From Argonema antarcticum A004/B2 (GTDB taxonomy: Bacteria > Cyanobacteriota > Cyanobacteriia > Cyanobacteriales > Aerosakkonemataceae), in assembly GCF_023333585.1 (NCBI RefSeq), contig NZ_JAIQZN010000051.1, forward strand, positions 1 through 52,916: a DNA stretch of 52,916 nucleotides. The letters are read 5' to 3'. The notes under the pieces were generated by a model, which saw only the letters and a list, made by a program, of their open reading frames with translations, did not search any database and was not told the origin of the DNA. Shown here in pieces: positions 44,070 through 52,864 of the stretch. Every line of letters begins with the position of its first letter. The stretch's first letter is position 1. The position numbers and the translations under genes were made by a program.

Positions 44070-44567
44070 AATTTTGTACTTAATCCTTAAAAATAGAAGG
44101 GTTTTAGCAGATTCACTGCAAAGTTGTGGTACTTTATGATGCTTTGTCGCTTTTCTAGGGCTGTTGGCCGCCCTTGCTAGAGAGCAAAATCAAGAAGGGT
44201 ATCTTTAAGAATATTCTTATTGGGGAATGCGATCGCTCCCCAAAATGTAAAACTTGTTGTAGGCTTTCACCCTGCCCATAGTGCTGAGTAGCCACTAACG
44301 ATCGCCAAGTCGGGATCTTGCCTTTACTCAGATCTTGCTCAAAGAATATCTATAAGACCGCAGAGGGGCAGAGGAGCAGAGGGTAAGAGGGGAAAAAGAA
44401 TGATAGATAATCTTCTGGCCCAAAAGCAGTTAAACTCTTCTTCTTCGATCGCTTGGAGGAGCATATTTCTTTAATTTCCACGCTTCCAAGAAACTTTGTC
44501 TCTGCTTATCTTAAATTAAAAGACAAAATTCTTTACATTGATTCTATCGCAAGGATACATTTTGTGA
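44070..44567. other. Intergenic region, no gene seen
   Basis: This 498-base spacer holds only a short GAGGGGCAGAGG-type repeat (about 44357-44388), matching those in the 3' part of nadD, and a few HIP1 sites. I see no coding frame or hairpin of note. It must carry the promoters of rel and the PatD-like gene, but these are not resolved. Confidence 0.6.
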
Positions 44568-44930
44568 ATGTTACCGCCCAATCTTAGCGTCCGCTATCAA
44601 AAATTCCAGCAAGCCCTAGAGCAACTGCAACAGACAGCTGCACAAGAGAAAGCGGACTCGGTGAAGTTGCGGGATAGTTTCGGCGAAGTACAACAAATTT
44701 TTCAAAGTCAAATTGCCAATTTGAGCGGTAATGAACTAGATTCGGCTACTTTGCCCAGCGTTCAGTCATATTTAACCGAAATCGATAAGGAACTGCGACT
44801 CTTAAGCATAGACGTGATGTTTTTGCAAGCAGCACGTCGAAGCGAAACGGCACAAGCTAGACTGACTAAGATAAGCGATCGCCTTCATACTCTGATTGCC
44901 TACTGCCAAGCACTTCTGCAAGTTCAATAA
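44568..44930 (+). CDS. patD: PatD-like heterocyst-frequency control family protein
   Basis: A 120-residue all-helical protein. VQSYLTEIDKELRLLSIDVM (about residues 66-85), FLQAARR and LHTLIAYCQALLQVQ match the PatD family, which in Anabaena influences how many cells become heterocysts. Homologues occur in filamentous strains without heterocysts, so the role here may differ. It is upstream of the zinc-ribbon gene by 66 bases. Confidence 0.8.
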   Translation: MLPPNLSVRYQKFQQALEQLQQTAAQEKADSVKLRDSFGEVQQIFQSQIANLSGNELDSATLPSVQSYLTEIDKELRLLSIDVMFLQAARRSETAQARLTKISDRLHTLIAYCQALLQVQ

Positions 44931-44996
44931 ATAAAAAGCCAGGATGCAAACCTGCTTGAATATTATGAATGTAGTTTAGGCAAGGATAAAGAAGCT

Positions 44997-45557
44997 GTGC
45001 AATGTCCGAAAGATAAGAAGATAACGCTGGTCGATAGCACCTTCGCCAATAATTTATCTGTAAAGCACTGCCCTGATTGTCAAGGTAGTTGGATTCCTGC
45101 TGATGAATATCAAAGCTGGCAAGCCCGTCAACCCCAACAGCAGGTAGAGCCACAGATGCTGACTCAATCTGTAAATGTGGATTTTGTCCAGTCTCCCTTT
45201 GATACCAAAGCCGCCCTTTGTCCCGACTGTCAGCACTATCTATCGCGAGCCAAGGTTCACTTTAGAACACCTTTTTACGTAGAGCGCTGTATGTATTGTG
45301 GCGGGATCTGGTGCGACAAGGGCGAGTGGGATGTCTTGGCAGAGTTGGGGCTCCACACTACTATTGAGCATATGTTTTCCCCTGAATGGCAAATGCGGGC
45401 GCGGGAGCAGGAACTAGCTGAGAAAGAGCGACAGGCCACAATTGATAAACTGGGGTCAGAAGTAGCGGCAATGGTGTTTAAGCTAGCAGATGTTTTGGAA
45501 AAACATCCTTGTGGAGAATTTGGGGTCGCCTATCTGATGCGACGATTCGATAATTGA
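44997..45557 (+). CDS. Zinc-ribbon (zf-TFIIB type) protein
   Basis: A 186-residue protein with two Cys-rich motifs: MQCPKDKKI with VKHCPDCQGSWIPADEYQSW (about residues 1-40), and LCPDCQHYL with CMYCGGIWCDKGEWDVLAEL (about 74-119). The CPxC...C..CxGxW pattern is that of zf-TFIIB/YgiT-like zinc ribbons. A helical tail follows. It starts at GTG 44997. Its biological role is unknown. Confidence 0.85.
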   Translation: MQCPKDKKITLVDSTFANNLSVKHCPDCQGSWIPADEYQSWQARQPQQQVEPQMLTQSVNVDFVQSPFDTKAALCPDCQHYLSRAKVHFRTPFYVERCMYCGGIWCDKGEWDVLAELGLHTTIEHMFSPEWQMRAREQELAEKERQATIDKLGSEVAAMVFKLADVLEKHPCGEFGVAYLMRRFDN

Positions 45558-45575
45558 CATCAGTTATTAGTCATC

Positions 45576-45621
45576 AGTCATTAGTCATTAGCAAAGTACT
45601 TTTCACTAATGACTAATGACT
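45576..45621. repeat. STRR hairpin (AGTCATT units) before the ABC gene
   Basis: A 16-base perfect stem (45576-45591 with 45606-45621) with a 14-base loop, made of AGTCATT/AATGACT heptamers. The array continues to the start codon of the ABC ATPase gene at 45651. Confidence 0.85.
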
Positions 45622-45650
45622 AATCAGCAATGACAAAGGACAAATGACGA

Positions 45651-47390
45651 ATGACTAATGACAAAGTGCTGTTTGACGTGGAAAATTTGCGGGTAGCGTA
45701 TCCTAGTTACCAGTCTGCTTCTGTTGATGGGGAATCTTCGTCCATAAGTTGGGCTGTGGATGATGTCTCTTTTAGCCTCAAATCGGGGGAACGTTTGGGA
45801 TTGGTGGGTGAATCTGGCTGCGGTAAATCAACGCTGGGACGCGCTGCTATGCGGTTGCTACCACCCGACAGCCAGGTTGAAGGAAATATCCGCTTTGAAG
45901 GTGAATCTGTTTTAGATTTGACTCCTGCTCAGCTGCGCCGATTTCGAGGGGAAGCGGTGGCGCTAATTTTTCAAGACCCGATGACGCGCCTCGATCCTTT
46001 GATGACAATTGGGGATCACTGCGTGGAAACGCTCAAAGCTCATCAATCCCATTTGTCGCGGCGTCAAGCGAAGGAAAAGGCGATTGAAACGCTGGAGGCT
46101 GTGAAGATCCCGGCAAATCGTTGGTCGCAGTATCCTCATGAGTTTAGCGGTGGGATGCGACAGCGGGTTGCGATCGCACTTGCCTTACTCCTCAATCCCA
46201 AACTTATTGTGGCAGATGAACCGACTACCAGCTTGGACGTTACCGTTTCGGCTCAAATTTTGGAGGAACTAACGCGGCTTTGTCGGGAACGGGATATGGC
46301 TTTGCTGTTAATTTCCCACGATTTGGCAATGGTGGGTGAATACTGCGATCTTATGGCTGTGATGTATGCTGGCAAAATTGTAGAATCTGGTTCCACTAAG
46401 TCAATACTCCAACATCCTCAACACGAATATACGCGATCGCTTCTCCAAGCCGCCCTCCACATTCAAGCCGTCAGCGACGATGAAGCGGGGGATTCAGGGA
46501 ATTTTTCCACACATTCCTCATTGCTCAAAACTCAAAACTCTCCCAGTCCCCAGTCCCCACTCCCCAGTCCCCAATCTCCAATTCTGCTGGTAAAAGATTT
46601 AAAGCAGCACTACACGCTGGAAGGTAATTTCATCGAACAGTTATTTTCCAAAAATATTCCTGTTATCAAAGCTGTAGATGGCGTCAGTCTAGAACTTTAT
46701 CCCGGTGAAATACTGGGATTGGTAGGAGAATCCGGTTGTGGAAAAAGTACCTTATCGCGAACAATTTTGCAACTGCGGAAGCCGACTTCTGGGAAGGTAG
46801 AGTTTCTTGGAGAGGAACTAACTAACCTGTCCCGCGAGTCCATGCGGCTGACTCGGCGGCAAATCCAAATGATATTTCAAGACCCCCATGCTTGCCTCAA
46901 TCCCCGCATGACAGTAGAACAAAGTATCGCCGATCCCCTGTTTATTCACAAACTGGCTGAGCCGGGAGAGGCTAAAAAGCAGGTGATGCAGATGTTGGAA
47001 CGAGTGGGTTTAACGCCAGCATCTGAGTACTACAACCGATATCCATCCGGTCTTTCTGGGGGACAGCAGCAACGGGTAGCGATCGCACGGGCCTTAATTA
47101 CCAGACCCAAACTAATTATCTGCGATGAACCTGTCAGTATGCTTGATGCTCATGTTCAGACGCAGGTGCTGGAGCTAATGTTGGAACTCAAACGAGATTT
47201 CGATCTGACGTATTTATTTATTACTCACGATCTTTCGGTAGCGAGGTTTTTTTGCGATCGCATCGCCGTCATGAATGCCGGTCGCATAGTCGAACTAGGC
47301 AATACCAGAGATATTTTTACCAATCCCCAGCATCTTTATACCCAAACCTTGTTACAAGCTGCTCCCCTACTAGCTCGTTCCACCAATTAG
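45651..47390 (+). CDS. Fused double ABC transporter ATPase (peptide/nickel type)
   Basis: A 579-residue protein with two ABC domains of the Dpp/Opp/YejF kind. Domain 1 has GESGCGKSTLGRA (about residues 53-65), FSGGMRQRVAIALAL and LIVADEPTTSLDVT. Domain 2 has GESGCGKSTLSRT (about 359-371), LSGGQQQRVAIARAL and LIICDEPVSMLDA. The linker (about 297-312, PSPQSPLPSPQSPI) is encoded by CCCCAGT heptamers. The first residues MTND are encoded by the repeat array that precedes the gene. It should power import or export of peptides; permease and binding protein are not nearby. Confidence 0.93.
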   Translation: MTNDKVLFDVENLRVAYPSYQSASVDGESSSISWAVDDVSFSLKSGERLGLVGESGCGKSTLGRAAMRLLPPDSQVEGNIRFEGESVLDLTPAQLRRFRGEAVALIFQDPMTRLDPLMTIGDHCVETLKAHQSHLSRRQAKEKAIETLEAVKIPANRWSQYPHEFSGGMRQRVAIALALLLNPKLIVADEPTTSLDVTVSAQILEELTRLCRERDMALLLISHDLAMVGEYCDLMAVMYAGKIVESGSTKSILQHPQHEYTRSLLQAALHIQAVSDDEAGDSGNFSTHSSLLKTQNSPSPQSPLPSPQSPILLVKDLKQHYTLEGNFIEQLFSKNIPVIKAVDGVSLELYPGEILGLVGESGCGKSTLSRTILQLRKPTSGKVEFLGEELTNLSRESMRLTRRQIQMIFQDPHACLNPRMTVEQSIADPLFIHKLAEPGEAKKQVMQMLERVGLTPASEYYNRYPSGLSGGQQQRVAIARALITRPKLIICDEPVSMLDAHVQTQVLELMLELKRDFDLTYLFITHDLSVARFFCDRIAVMNAGRIVELGNTRDIFTNPQHLYTQTLLQAAPLLARSTN

Positions 47391-47436
47391 TTAGAGTGGG
47401 CATGACCAATAACCGATCGCCAATTTCAGATTTCAG

Positions 47437-47480
47437 ATTTCAAATTGCAGATTTCAAATCTGAAATCTACAATTTGAAAT
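47437..47480. repeat. AT-rich hairpin with 20-base stem
   Basis: Arms 47437-47456 and 47461-47480 pair with one G-U-type difference around a 4-base loop. It is built from ATTTCAAATTG/ATTTCAG units and lies between the convergent ends of the ABC gene and gap2, where it may serve as a 3'-end structure. Confidence 0.75.
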
Positions 47481-47520
47481 TTGAACTTTTCTAATGACCA
47501 ATGACTAATTTAGTAACTAA

Positions 47521-48531
47521 TCAAGTCCACTTCTGAGCCACCAGTTCAGCCAGATCGACAACCCGTTGGCTGTAACCCCACTCGTTGTCATACCAAGCCA
47601 CAACCTTAACCATATCGCCATCCATGACCATTGTCAGACTGGCATCTACGATCGAAGAGGCATCAGTACCGCGATAATCCGACGAGACAAGCTCTAGGTC
47701 GCTGTATTCCAGAACGCCTTTCAACGAATTGTTCGCAGCTTCCTTCAGGACTTGGTTCACCTCTTCAGCAAACGTCCTTTTCTCGACAATAACTACCAAA
47801 TCCACCACAGAAACATTAGGAGTAGGAACTCGCAAAGCGATCCCATTGAGCTTACCCTTTAGTGCTGGCAAAACCAGAGAAACTGCTTTAGCTGCACCAG
47901 TCGAAGTCGGCACAATGTTCATCGCCGCCGCTCTTGCCCGTCTTAAATCACGGTGGCTAGCATCTAGTAAACGCTGGTCACCAGTGTAACTGTGAGTGGT
48001 AGTCATAGTGCCTTTGATGATGCCGAATTGTTCGTGCAACACCTTAGCAATCGGAGCCAGACAGTTAGTGGTACAGCTAGCATTGCTAATGATCCAATGC
48101 TTTTCGTGTTCATACTGGTCGTGATTGACCCCGTACACAAAAGTACCGTCATCGCCTTTGCCAGGAGCGGTAATCAGAACCTTCTTGGCACCAGCAGTTA
48201 AATGCTTGGATGCCCCTTCCTTGCTGACAAAGACGCCGGTCGATTCGATGATCAGGTCAATATCCCAAGCTTTCCAGGGCAAATTCTCTGGATTGCGATC
48301 TGACACGCATTTGACCGTCTTGCCGTTTACGATGATGGAATTTTCATCGTAATTTATATCAGCATCAAACCTCCCCAGCATGGTGTCATATTTCAGCAAG
48401 TGGGAGTTGGTTTTTGGATCGGAGGTGTCATTGATACCAACAACCTCAATTTGACTATCTTTTCTGCCTGCCCAACAGCGCATGAAGTTGCGTCCGATGC
48501 GTCCAAAACCGTTAATTGCTACTCTAATCAC
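47521..48531 (-). CDS. gap2: Glyceraldehyde-3-phosphate dehydrogenase, NADP-type
   Basis: A 336-residue type I GAPDH. NAD(P)-binding start [20 protein letters not shown], catalytic [11 protein letters not shown] (Cys about residue 153), [20 protein letters not shown] and [20 protein letters not shown]. The sequence resembles Gap2, the photosynthetic enzyme of the Calvin cycle and gluconeogenesis. It lies downstream of nadD by 85 bases. Confidence 0.95.
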   Translation of the reverse strand: MIRVAINGFGRIGRNFMRCWAGRKDSQIEVVGINDTSDPKTNSHLLKYDTMLGRFDADINYDENSIIVNGKTVKCVSDRNPENLPWKAWDIDLIIESTGVFVSKEGASKHLTAGAKKVLITAPGKGDDGTFVYGVNHDQYEHEKHWIISNASCTTNCLAPIAKVLHEQFGIIKGTMTTTHSYTGDQRLLDASHRDLRRARAAAMNIVPTSTGAAKAVSLVLPALKGKLNGIALRVPTPNVSVVDLVVIVEKRTFAEEVNQVLKEAANNSLKGVLEYSDLELVSSDYRGTDASSIVDASLTMVMDGDMVKVVAWYDNEWGYSQRVVDLAELVAQKWT

Positions 48532-48616
48532 TGCGTCTTGCCCTCTGTCTACTCAATTGATCGATCCCTAGTGATGAACCAGATCATATCGCAAAGGGTG
48601 GACAAATCGAAGCGTC

Positions 48617-49153
48617 TTATGTGGTTTGGACTTGGAGCAGAGGAGCAGAGGAGCAATTTTCTTGACAACTGACAACTGACCACTGACAACTGACAACTGA
48701 CTGGGCAACCTGCTGGCAGAGCGAATTAACTGAGGAGTTGCCAAAGGCGTCTGGGCGGGGTGCCACCAGCCATTGACAGGCTGGCACGAGTTCCTCTCGT
48801 CGATGCCATTGAGGTAAGGTTTGAAAGGCATCTAAGCCAATAATCCAATACCAATGGGTGTGGGGGTAAAAAGATTGGAGGTCTTCGAGGGTGTCAATAG
48901 CGTAAGAATAACCGATGCGCTGGCAGGATTTTGGCCCGATCGCCAAATCTGAGCGATCGCAAATAGCCAATCGCACTAATTCCCAACGATGCTCAAAATC
49001 TAACCAACAAGACTGGGATTTGTGAGGAGGGCAGCGAGCCGGTATCCAAATAACTCTATCTAGCCCAAACTGACTCAGCGCTGTCTCTGCCATCAACAGG
49101 TGTCCCCAGTGAACGGGATCGAACTTACCCCCGAAAATTGCCAATTTCCCCAT
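48617..49153 (-). CDS. nadD: Nicotinate-nucleotide adenylyltransferase, C-terminus altered
   Basis: A 178-residue protein. The N-terminal nucleotidyltransferase motif GGKFDPVHWGHLLMAE (about residues 8-23), RCPPHKSQ and YWIIGLDAFQTLPQWHRREE (about 102-121) are normal for NadD, which makes nicotinic acid adenine dinucleotide. From about residue 150 the expected SSxxIR-containing end is missing and is replaced by SVVSCQWSVVSCQ and SSAPLL, encoded by two tandem repeats. The active site for ATP may be incomplete, so function is doubtful unless another copy exists. The start is supported by the family. Confidence 0.85.
   Translation of the reverse strand: MGKLAIFGGKFDPVHWGHLLMAETALSQFGLDRVIWIPARCPPHKSQSCWLDFEHRWELVRLAICDRSDLAIGPKSCQRIGYSYAIDTLEDLQSFYPHTHWYWIIGLDAFQTLPQWHRREELVPACQWLVAPRPDAFGNSSVNSLCQQVAQSVVSCQWSVVSCQENCSSAPLLQVQTT
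48636..48702. repeat. Two STRR arrays in the 3' end of nadD
   Basis: AGAGGAGC-type units (48636-48655) are followed by TGACAAC/TGACCAC heptamers (48663-48702). Both lie inside the reading frame at its 3' end. Confidence 0.9.
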
Positions 49154-49396
49154 ACTCGAACAGGATTTCCGGAGCGATAATAGATTCCACGCTTAAAGGT
49201 AAAAATAGTACATCACTGTAAAAATTGTCAAAAAATACCGTACTCTCTAGCATAACTGCATAGATTTCCAGGAAATATATCTTTAGGCTATTAAGCTAAA
49301 TCAGCATTAACGCTGTATCGTGAAAAAATAATTCCTGCTATGATATCGCCTGTTATGGGTGCAGTGCGGTCTTTGTGTGGTGTGTAAGGAGCTAAG

Positions 49397-50956
49397 ATGC
49401 TAAATTCTGTAGATTTTAGCGGGAAGCCATTTCATTTCATCGGTATAGGTGGAATTGGAATGTCAGCTCTCGCCTACGTTGTGGCGAAACGGAAACTGCC
49501 TGTATCCGGCTCGGATATTCGCCCAAGTCACATTACTCAGCGATTACAGGTAATAGGGGCTCACATCTTTGGTAGTCAAGACGCCACAAATTTAGAGTTC
49601 TTCCACCAGAAAGCAGACTCGGTTTGTGTAGCCGAAGCGACCGCCACGGTTAGTGTAGGCTCAAAAACTCTCCGAATGACGGAACAAGTCTGCAAACCGG
49701 AAGATCGCTATCAAGTCTCGCTCCCAACAGCTGTCTTGCCTCAAGTTATTTGTTCCACAGCAATCAATACCGCCAATCCTGAGTATCGAGCGGCACTTGA
49801 GTTAGGTTGTCCGATTTTCCATCGCTCAGATTTGCTGGCCGCCTTAATTGAGGATTACCAGAGCATTGCAGTGGCAGGTACCCACGGTAAAACTACCACC
49901 AGTAGTATGATCGGGTATTTGCTGCTGGTGGCGGGTCTAGACCCGACAATTGTAGTCGGGGGAGAGGTGGCGGCATGGGAAGGCAATGCCCGTATGGGAC
50001 AAGGCGATTATCTAGTCGCTGAGGCGGATGAATCGGATGGCTCTCTCGTCAAGCTCTCCGCCCAAATTGGGGTGGTGACTAACATCGAACTCGATCATCC
50101 AGACCACTACGAAAACCTGGAAGAGGTGATAACCACATTCCAAGTATTTGCACAACGCTGTCAAATTACGGTTGGGTGCATTGACTGCCCCACTGTCCGG
50201 GATCGGCTAAAACCGACAGTTAGCTATAGCCTACAGATGGATTCTGGCGCTGACTATACGGTAGATTGTGCGGTGTATCGTGCTGATGGTACTACGGCAC
50301 GGGTTTGGGAGCGAGGAAAAATCCTGGGGCAGTTGAATTTTAAGTTGTTGGGAGAACATAATCTCAGTAACGCACTGGCAGCGATCGCAGTTGGTCGTAA
50401 CTTGGGCTTGGAATTTGCGGTTATTGCAAATGCTCTAGCTACTTTTGAGGGAGCCCGCCGTCGCTTTGAACATCGAGGCGAAGTCAATGGCATCCGCTTT
50501 ATTGACGACTACGCCCACCACCCCAGCGAAATTAGCGCCACGCTGGCAGCCGCACGCATCCAAGCCAAGGAATTGTTCAATTCATCGTCTGGAAGGGTTG
50601 TAGCCATCTTTCAACCTCACCGTTACAGTCGTACCCTTGCTTTCTTATCAGAATTTGGTCTGTGCTTCAATAATGCCGACCTTGTGGTCGTCTCTGACAT
50701 TTATAGTGCAGGCGAACCAAATCCCGACAAAATTAGCGGTGAAATGGTGGTAGATGAGATCGCCAAACACCACCCCCAAGTGAGGTATCAACCTTCGCTT
50801 CATTCGATGTATCAGTTTCTCACAGAAAATCTCCACCCTGGTGACATTGCCCTCTTTCTCGGAGCTGGAAACCTAAATCAGGTAATTCCAGAAGTCATGG
50901 CTTTTTACGAAAACGCCGAGCGGGGTGTGCATCAAGAATGTCGCCGCAGCGCCTAA
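49397..50956 (+). CDS. murC: UDP-N-acetylmuramate-L-alanine ligase
   Basis: A 519-residue ligase that adds L-Ala to UDP-MurNAc in the cytoplasm. Rossmann start FHFIGIGGIGMSALAYVVAK, P-loop VAGTHGKTTTSSMIGYLLL (about residues 159-177), DYLVAEADESDGSLVKL and FIDDYAHHPSEISATLAAAR. A region of about 35 residues near 75-115 (VCVAEATATVSVGSKT) is longer than in most MurC proteins. AAGGAG precedes the start. It is followed by murB in the usual cyanobacterial order. Confidence 0.97.
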   Translation: MLNSVDFSGKPFHFIGIGGIGMSALAYVVAKRKLPVSGSDIRPSHITQRLQVIGAHIFGSQDATNLEFFHQKADSVCVAEATATVSVGSKTLRMTEQVCKPEDRYQVSLPTAVLPQVICSTAINTANPEYRAALELGCPIFHRSDLLAALIEDYQSIAVAGTHGKTTTSSMIGYLLLVAGLDPTIVVGGEVAAWEGNARMGQGDYLVAEADESDGSLVKLSAQIGVVTNIELDHPDHYENLEEVITTFQVFAQRCQITVGCIDCPTVRDRLKPTVSYSLQMDSGADYTVDCAVYRADGTTARVWERGKILGQLNFKLLGEHNLSNALAAIAVGRNLGLEFAVIANALATFEGARRRFEHRGEVNGIRFIDDYAHHPSEISATLAAARIQAKELFNSSSGRVVAIFQPHRYSRTLAFLSEFGLCFNNADLVVVSDIYSAGEPNPDKISGEMVVDEIAKHHPQVRYQPSLHSMYQFLTENLHPGDIALFLGAGNLNQVIPEVMAFYENAERGVHQECRRSA

Positions 50957-51008
50957 TTTGTGCAAAAAATATGTTTGCCCTCAAGTTTTAGGGCGTGTGT
51001 AATCAGCT

Positions 51009-52001
51009 ATGACTGTCTCCAATCACCTCTCCCAAGGACTTAAGGTGGCTAGCTCACAAGCCCCTCTGTTCAACCTAAATCAACCAAAAGAAAGGCAATT
51101 TTACCTTCCCGGTACGGAATGCCCGGTCAAGTACCAAGTTTCTCTGGCAAGCCTGACTTCCTTTCGGGTCGGCGGCCCAGCCGAGTGGTACGTCGCGCCC
51201 AGACAATTGAGCGAGTTACAAGCCTGCTTTGAATGGGCTATGTCTTCCGACCTACCGATTACTTTGTTGGGGGCTGGCTCGAACTTGCTTGTGAGCGATC
51301 GCGGTTTACCCGGTTTGGTCATCTGTACTCGCCACCTTCGTTACACCCACTTCGACCCCGAAACAGGTCAGGTGACCGCCGCCGCCGGAGAACCCCTAGT
51401 GCGTCTGGCGTGGCAAGCAGCTGAGCGGGGTTGGCAAGGCATGGAATGGGCAGTTGGTATTCCCGGCACCGTTGGTGGTGCTGCGGTCATGAATGCAGGC
51501 GCTCACAATAGCTGTACAGCAGATATTTTGGCACGCGCTCGCGTGCTTTGCCCGGACGGTAGCATTCAGATTCTCACTTCCCAAGACCTGCGCTACAGCT
51601 ATCGCAGCTCAATACTGCAAGGTGAAAATCGCTTGGTCACTCAGGTTACTTTCCAACTTCAACCAGGAGCAGACCCAGCAAGGGTGATGGCCGCCACAAC
51701 CGAACATCTCCGGCGGCGGCATAGCACTCAGCCTTATAACAAGCCTAGCTGCGGCAGTGTGTTTCGGAATCCAACACCTCATGCAGCTGCGTGGTTAATT
51801 GAGCAAACAGGTCTCAAAGGCCATCGCATCGGAGGTGCTACAGTTGCCGAACGCCACGCCAACTTTATTCTCAACTGCGGTGGGGCAACGGCTAATGATA
51901 TTTTCCAGCTGATCCGCTATGTCCAGAGTAAGGTTGAACAGCACTGGTCTCTGTGCTTGGAGCCGGAGGTGAAGATTCTGGGCGAGTTTCAACCTGTTTA
52001 G
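51009..52001 (+). CDS. murB: UDP-N-acetylenolpyruvoylglucosamine reductase
   Basis: A 330-residue FAD enzyme that forms UDP-MurNAc with NADPH. Motifs [53 protein letters not shown] (about residues 153-169), SYRSSILQ and CGSVFRNP. The last catalytic region [17 protein letters not shown] has the usual Glu/Ser environment. It follows murC by 52 bases. Confidence 0.97.
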   Translation: MTVSNHLSQGLKVASSQAPLFNLNQPKERQFYLPGTECPVKYQVSLASLTSFRVGGPAEWYVAPRQLSELQACFEWAMSSDLPITLLGAGSNLLVSDRGLPGLVICTRHLRYTHFDPETGQVTAAAGEPLVRLAWQAAERGWQGMEWAVGIPGTVGGAAVMNAGAHNSCTADILARARVLCPDGSIQILTSQDLRYSYRSSILQGENRLVTQVTFQLQPGADPARVMAATTEHLRRRHSTQPYNKPSCGSVFRNPTPHAAAWLIEQTGLKGHRIGGATVAERHANFILNCGGATANDIFQLIRYVQSKVEQHWSLCLEPEVKILGEFQPV

Positions 52002-52055
52002 AGGTAATGGGCTTAAGGTGATGAGTAAGCAAGTGTAAGGCTCATCACCATTCAT

Positions 52056-52146
52056 TAGACCTCTCCAAAAAACATTGTAGAGACGTTTCATGAAACGTCT
52101 CTACAAGGGTTCTAGGCGACGCACCTTTGATTTCTGGAGATGTCTA
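52056..52146 (-). mobile_element. MITE, copy 2, inverted relative to copy 1
   Basis: The 91-base element begins and ends at TA. Read on the minus strand, it matches copy 1 (4652-4738) over its full length. Its perfect palindrome (52077-52104) differs from that of copy 1 by paired changes. It lies between murB and the YbaB gene. Confidence 0.82.
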
Positions 52147-52258
52147 TTGCTGACAAATGGCAAAAGGATTGTGTCCGGTCACCCTTGTCAAAGGGCTGTT
52201 AGCGGATATTAGGTGGGTGAGCGTTAAAATCAGGTAGGTATACGCAGTCAATTAACCT

Positions 52259-52603
52259 ATGTCACAGAAACAGGGATTCGGCTTCGGTCTAGGCAAAATG
52301 AAAGAGCTGGCCGATGCTTTCAAAAAAGCTCAACAGGTTCAAGAAGGTGCCAAAAGGCTTCAAGAAGAATTGGAGCAAATGGAGATTGAGGGACAGTCTG
52401 AAGATGGCTTAGTCAAGGTTGTTCTCAATGGCAACCAAGAACCCATTAGCGTGGAAATTTCCCCTGACGCCCTTGGGCAAGGAGCAGAAGCCCTTTCTAC
52501 CATCGTTGCGGCGGCGATGAAAGATGCCTACCAAAAATCCACTGCTACGATGCGGAGTCGCATGGAAGAGTTGACGAGTGGGCTAGATCTACCAGGGCTT
52601 TGA
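52259..52603 (+). CDS. YbaB/EbfC family nucleoid-associated protein
   Basis: A 114-residue DNA-binding protein. [20 protein letters not shown] (about residues 13-32) opens the helical part, and [20 protein letters not shown] (about 52-71) gives the beta part. Such proteins bind DNA as dimers and shape the nucleoid. A terminator-like hairpin follows at 52694. Confidence 0.95.
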   Translation: MSQKQGFGFGLGKMKELADAFKKAQQVQEGAKRLQEELEQMEIEGQSEDGLVKVVLNGNQEPISVEISPDALGQGAEALSTIVAAAMKDAYQKSTATMRSRMEELTSGLDLPGL

Positions 52604-52610
52604 ATTAGCT

Positions 52611-52683
52611 GTAGGGGCGCTGCATTCCGTAACAAATCTTTGGGTTTAACCAAAAAATTATCCCCGGAATGAATCGCTCCTAC
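52611..52683. repeat. Inverted repeat with GTAGGGG/CTCCTAC ends
   Basis: An arm at 52611-52629 (GTAGGGGCGCTGCATTCCG) pairs with 52665-52683 (CGGAATGAATCGCTCCTAC) with a few mismatches. It is related to the other GTAGRG-ended palindromes. Confidence 0.7.
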
Positions 52684-52693
52684 AATACGATCG

Positions 52694-52740
52694 CAGCAGG
52701 GCTGTCTGGCGAAGCTAGAACAGCCCTGCTGTATTTTTGG
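52694..52740 (+). terminator. Terminator after the YbaB gene
   Basis: A perfect 12-base stem (52694-52705 with 52720-52731) with a 14-base loop is followed by TATTTTTGG. It is a good rho-independent terminator candidate for the plus strand. Confidence 0.75.
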
Positions 52741-52744
52741 CAAT

Positions 52745-52864
52745 CTACAAACTGGCAGTTTTGCCAGTTTCAGCTTGAGTGGGAATTGGCTTAACGTCGC
52801 TGTAGCCCATGTTACTGGCTACTGTACGCAAAACTGATATTTGCCGTTCGATTTTTGCTAACAT
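52745..52864 (-). CDS. Possible small protein at the window edge
   Basis: A 39-residue minus-strand frame from ATG 52864 (MLAKIERQISVLRTVASNMG) to TAG 52745. It has amphipathic helix character. It could also be the last part of a longer gene outside the frame seen here, but an in-frame stop precedes it. Not recognised. Confidence 0.3.
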   Translation of the reverse strand: MLAKIERQISVLRTVASNMGYSDVKPIPTQAETGKTASL

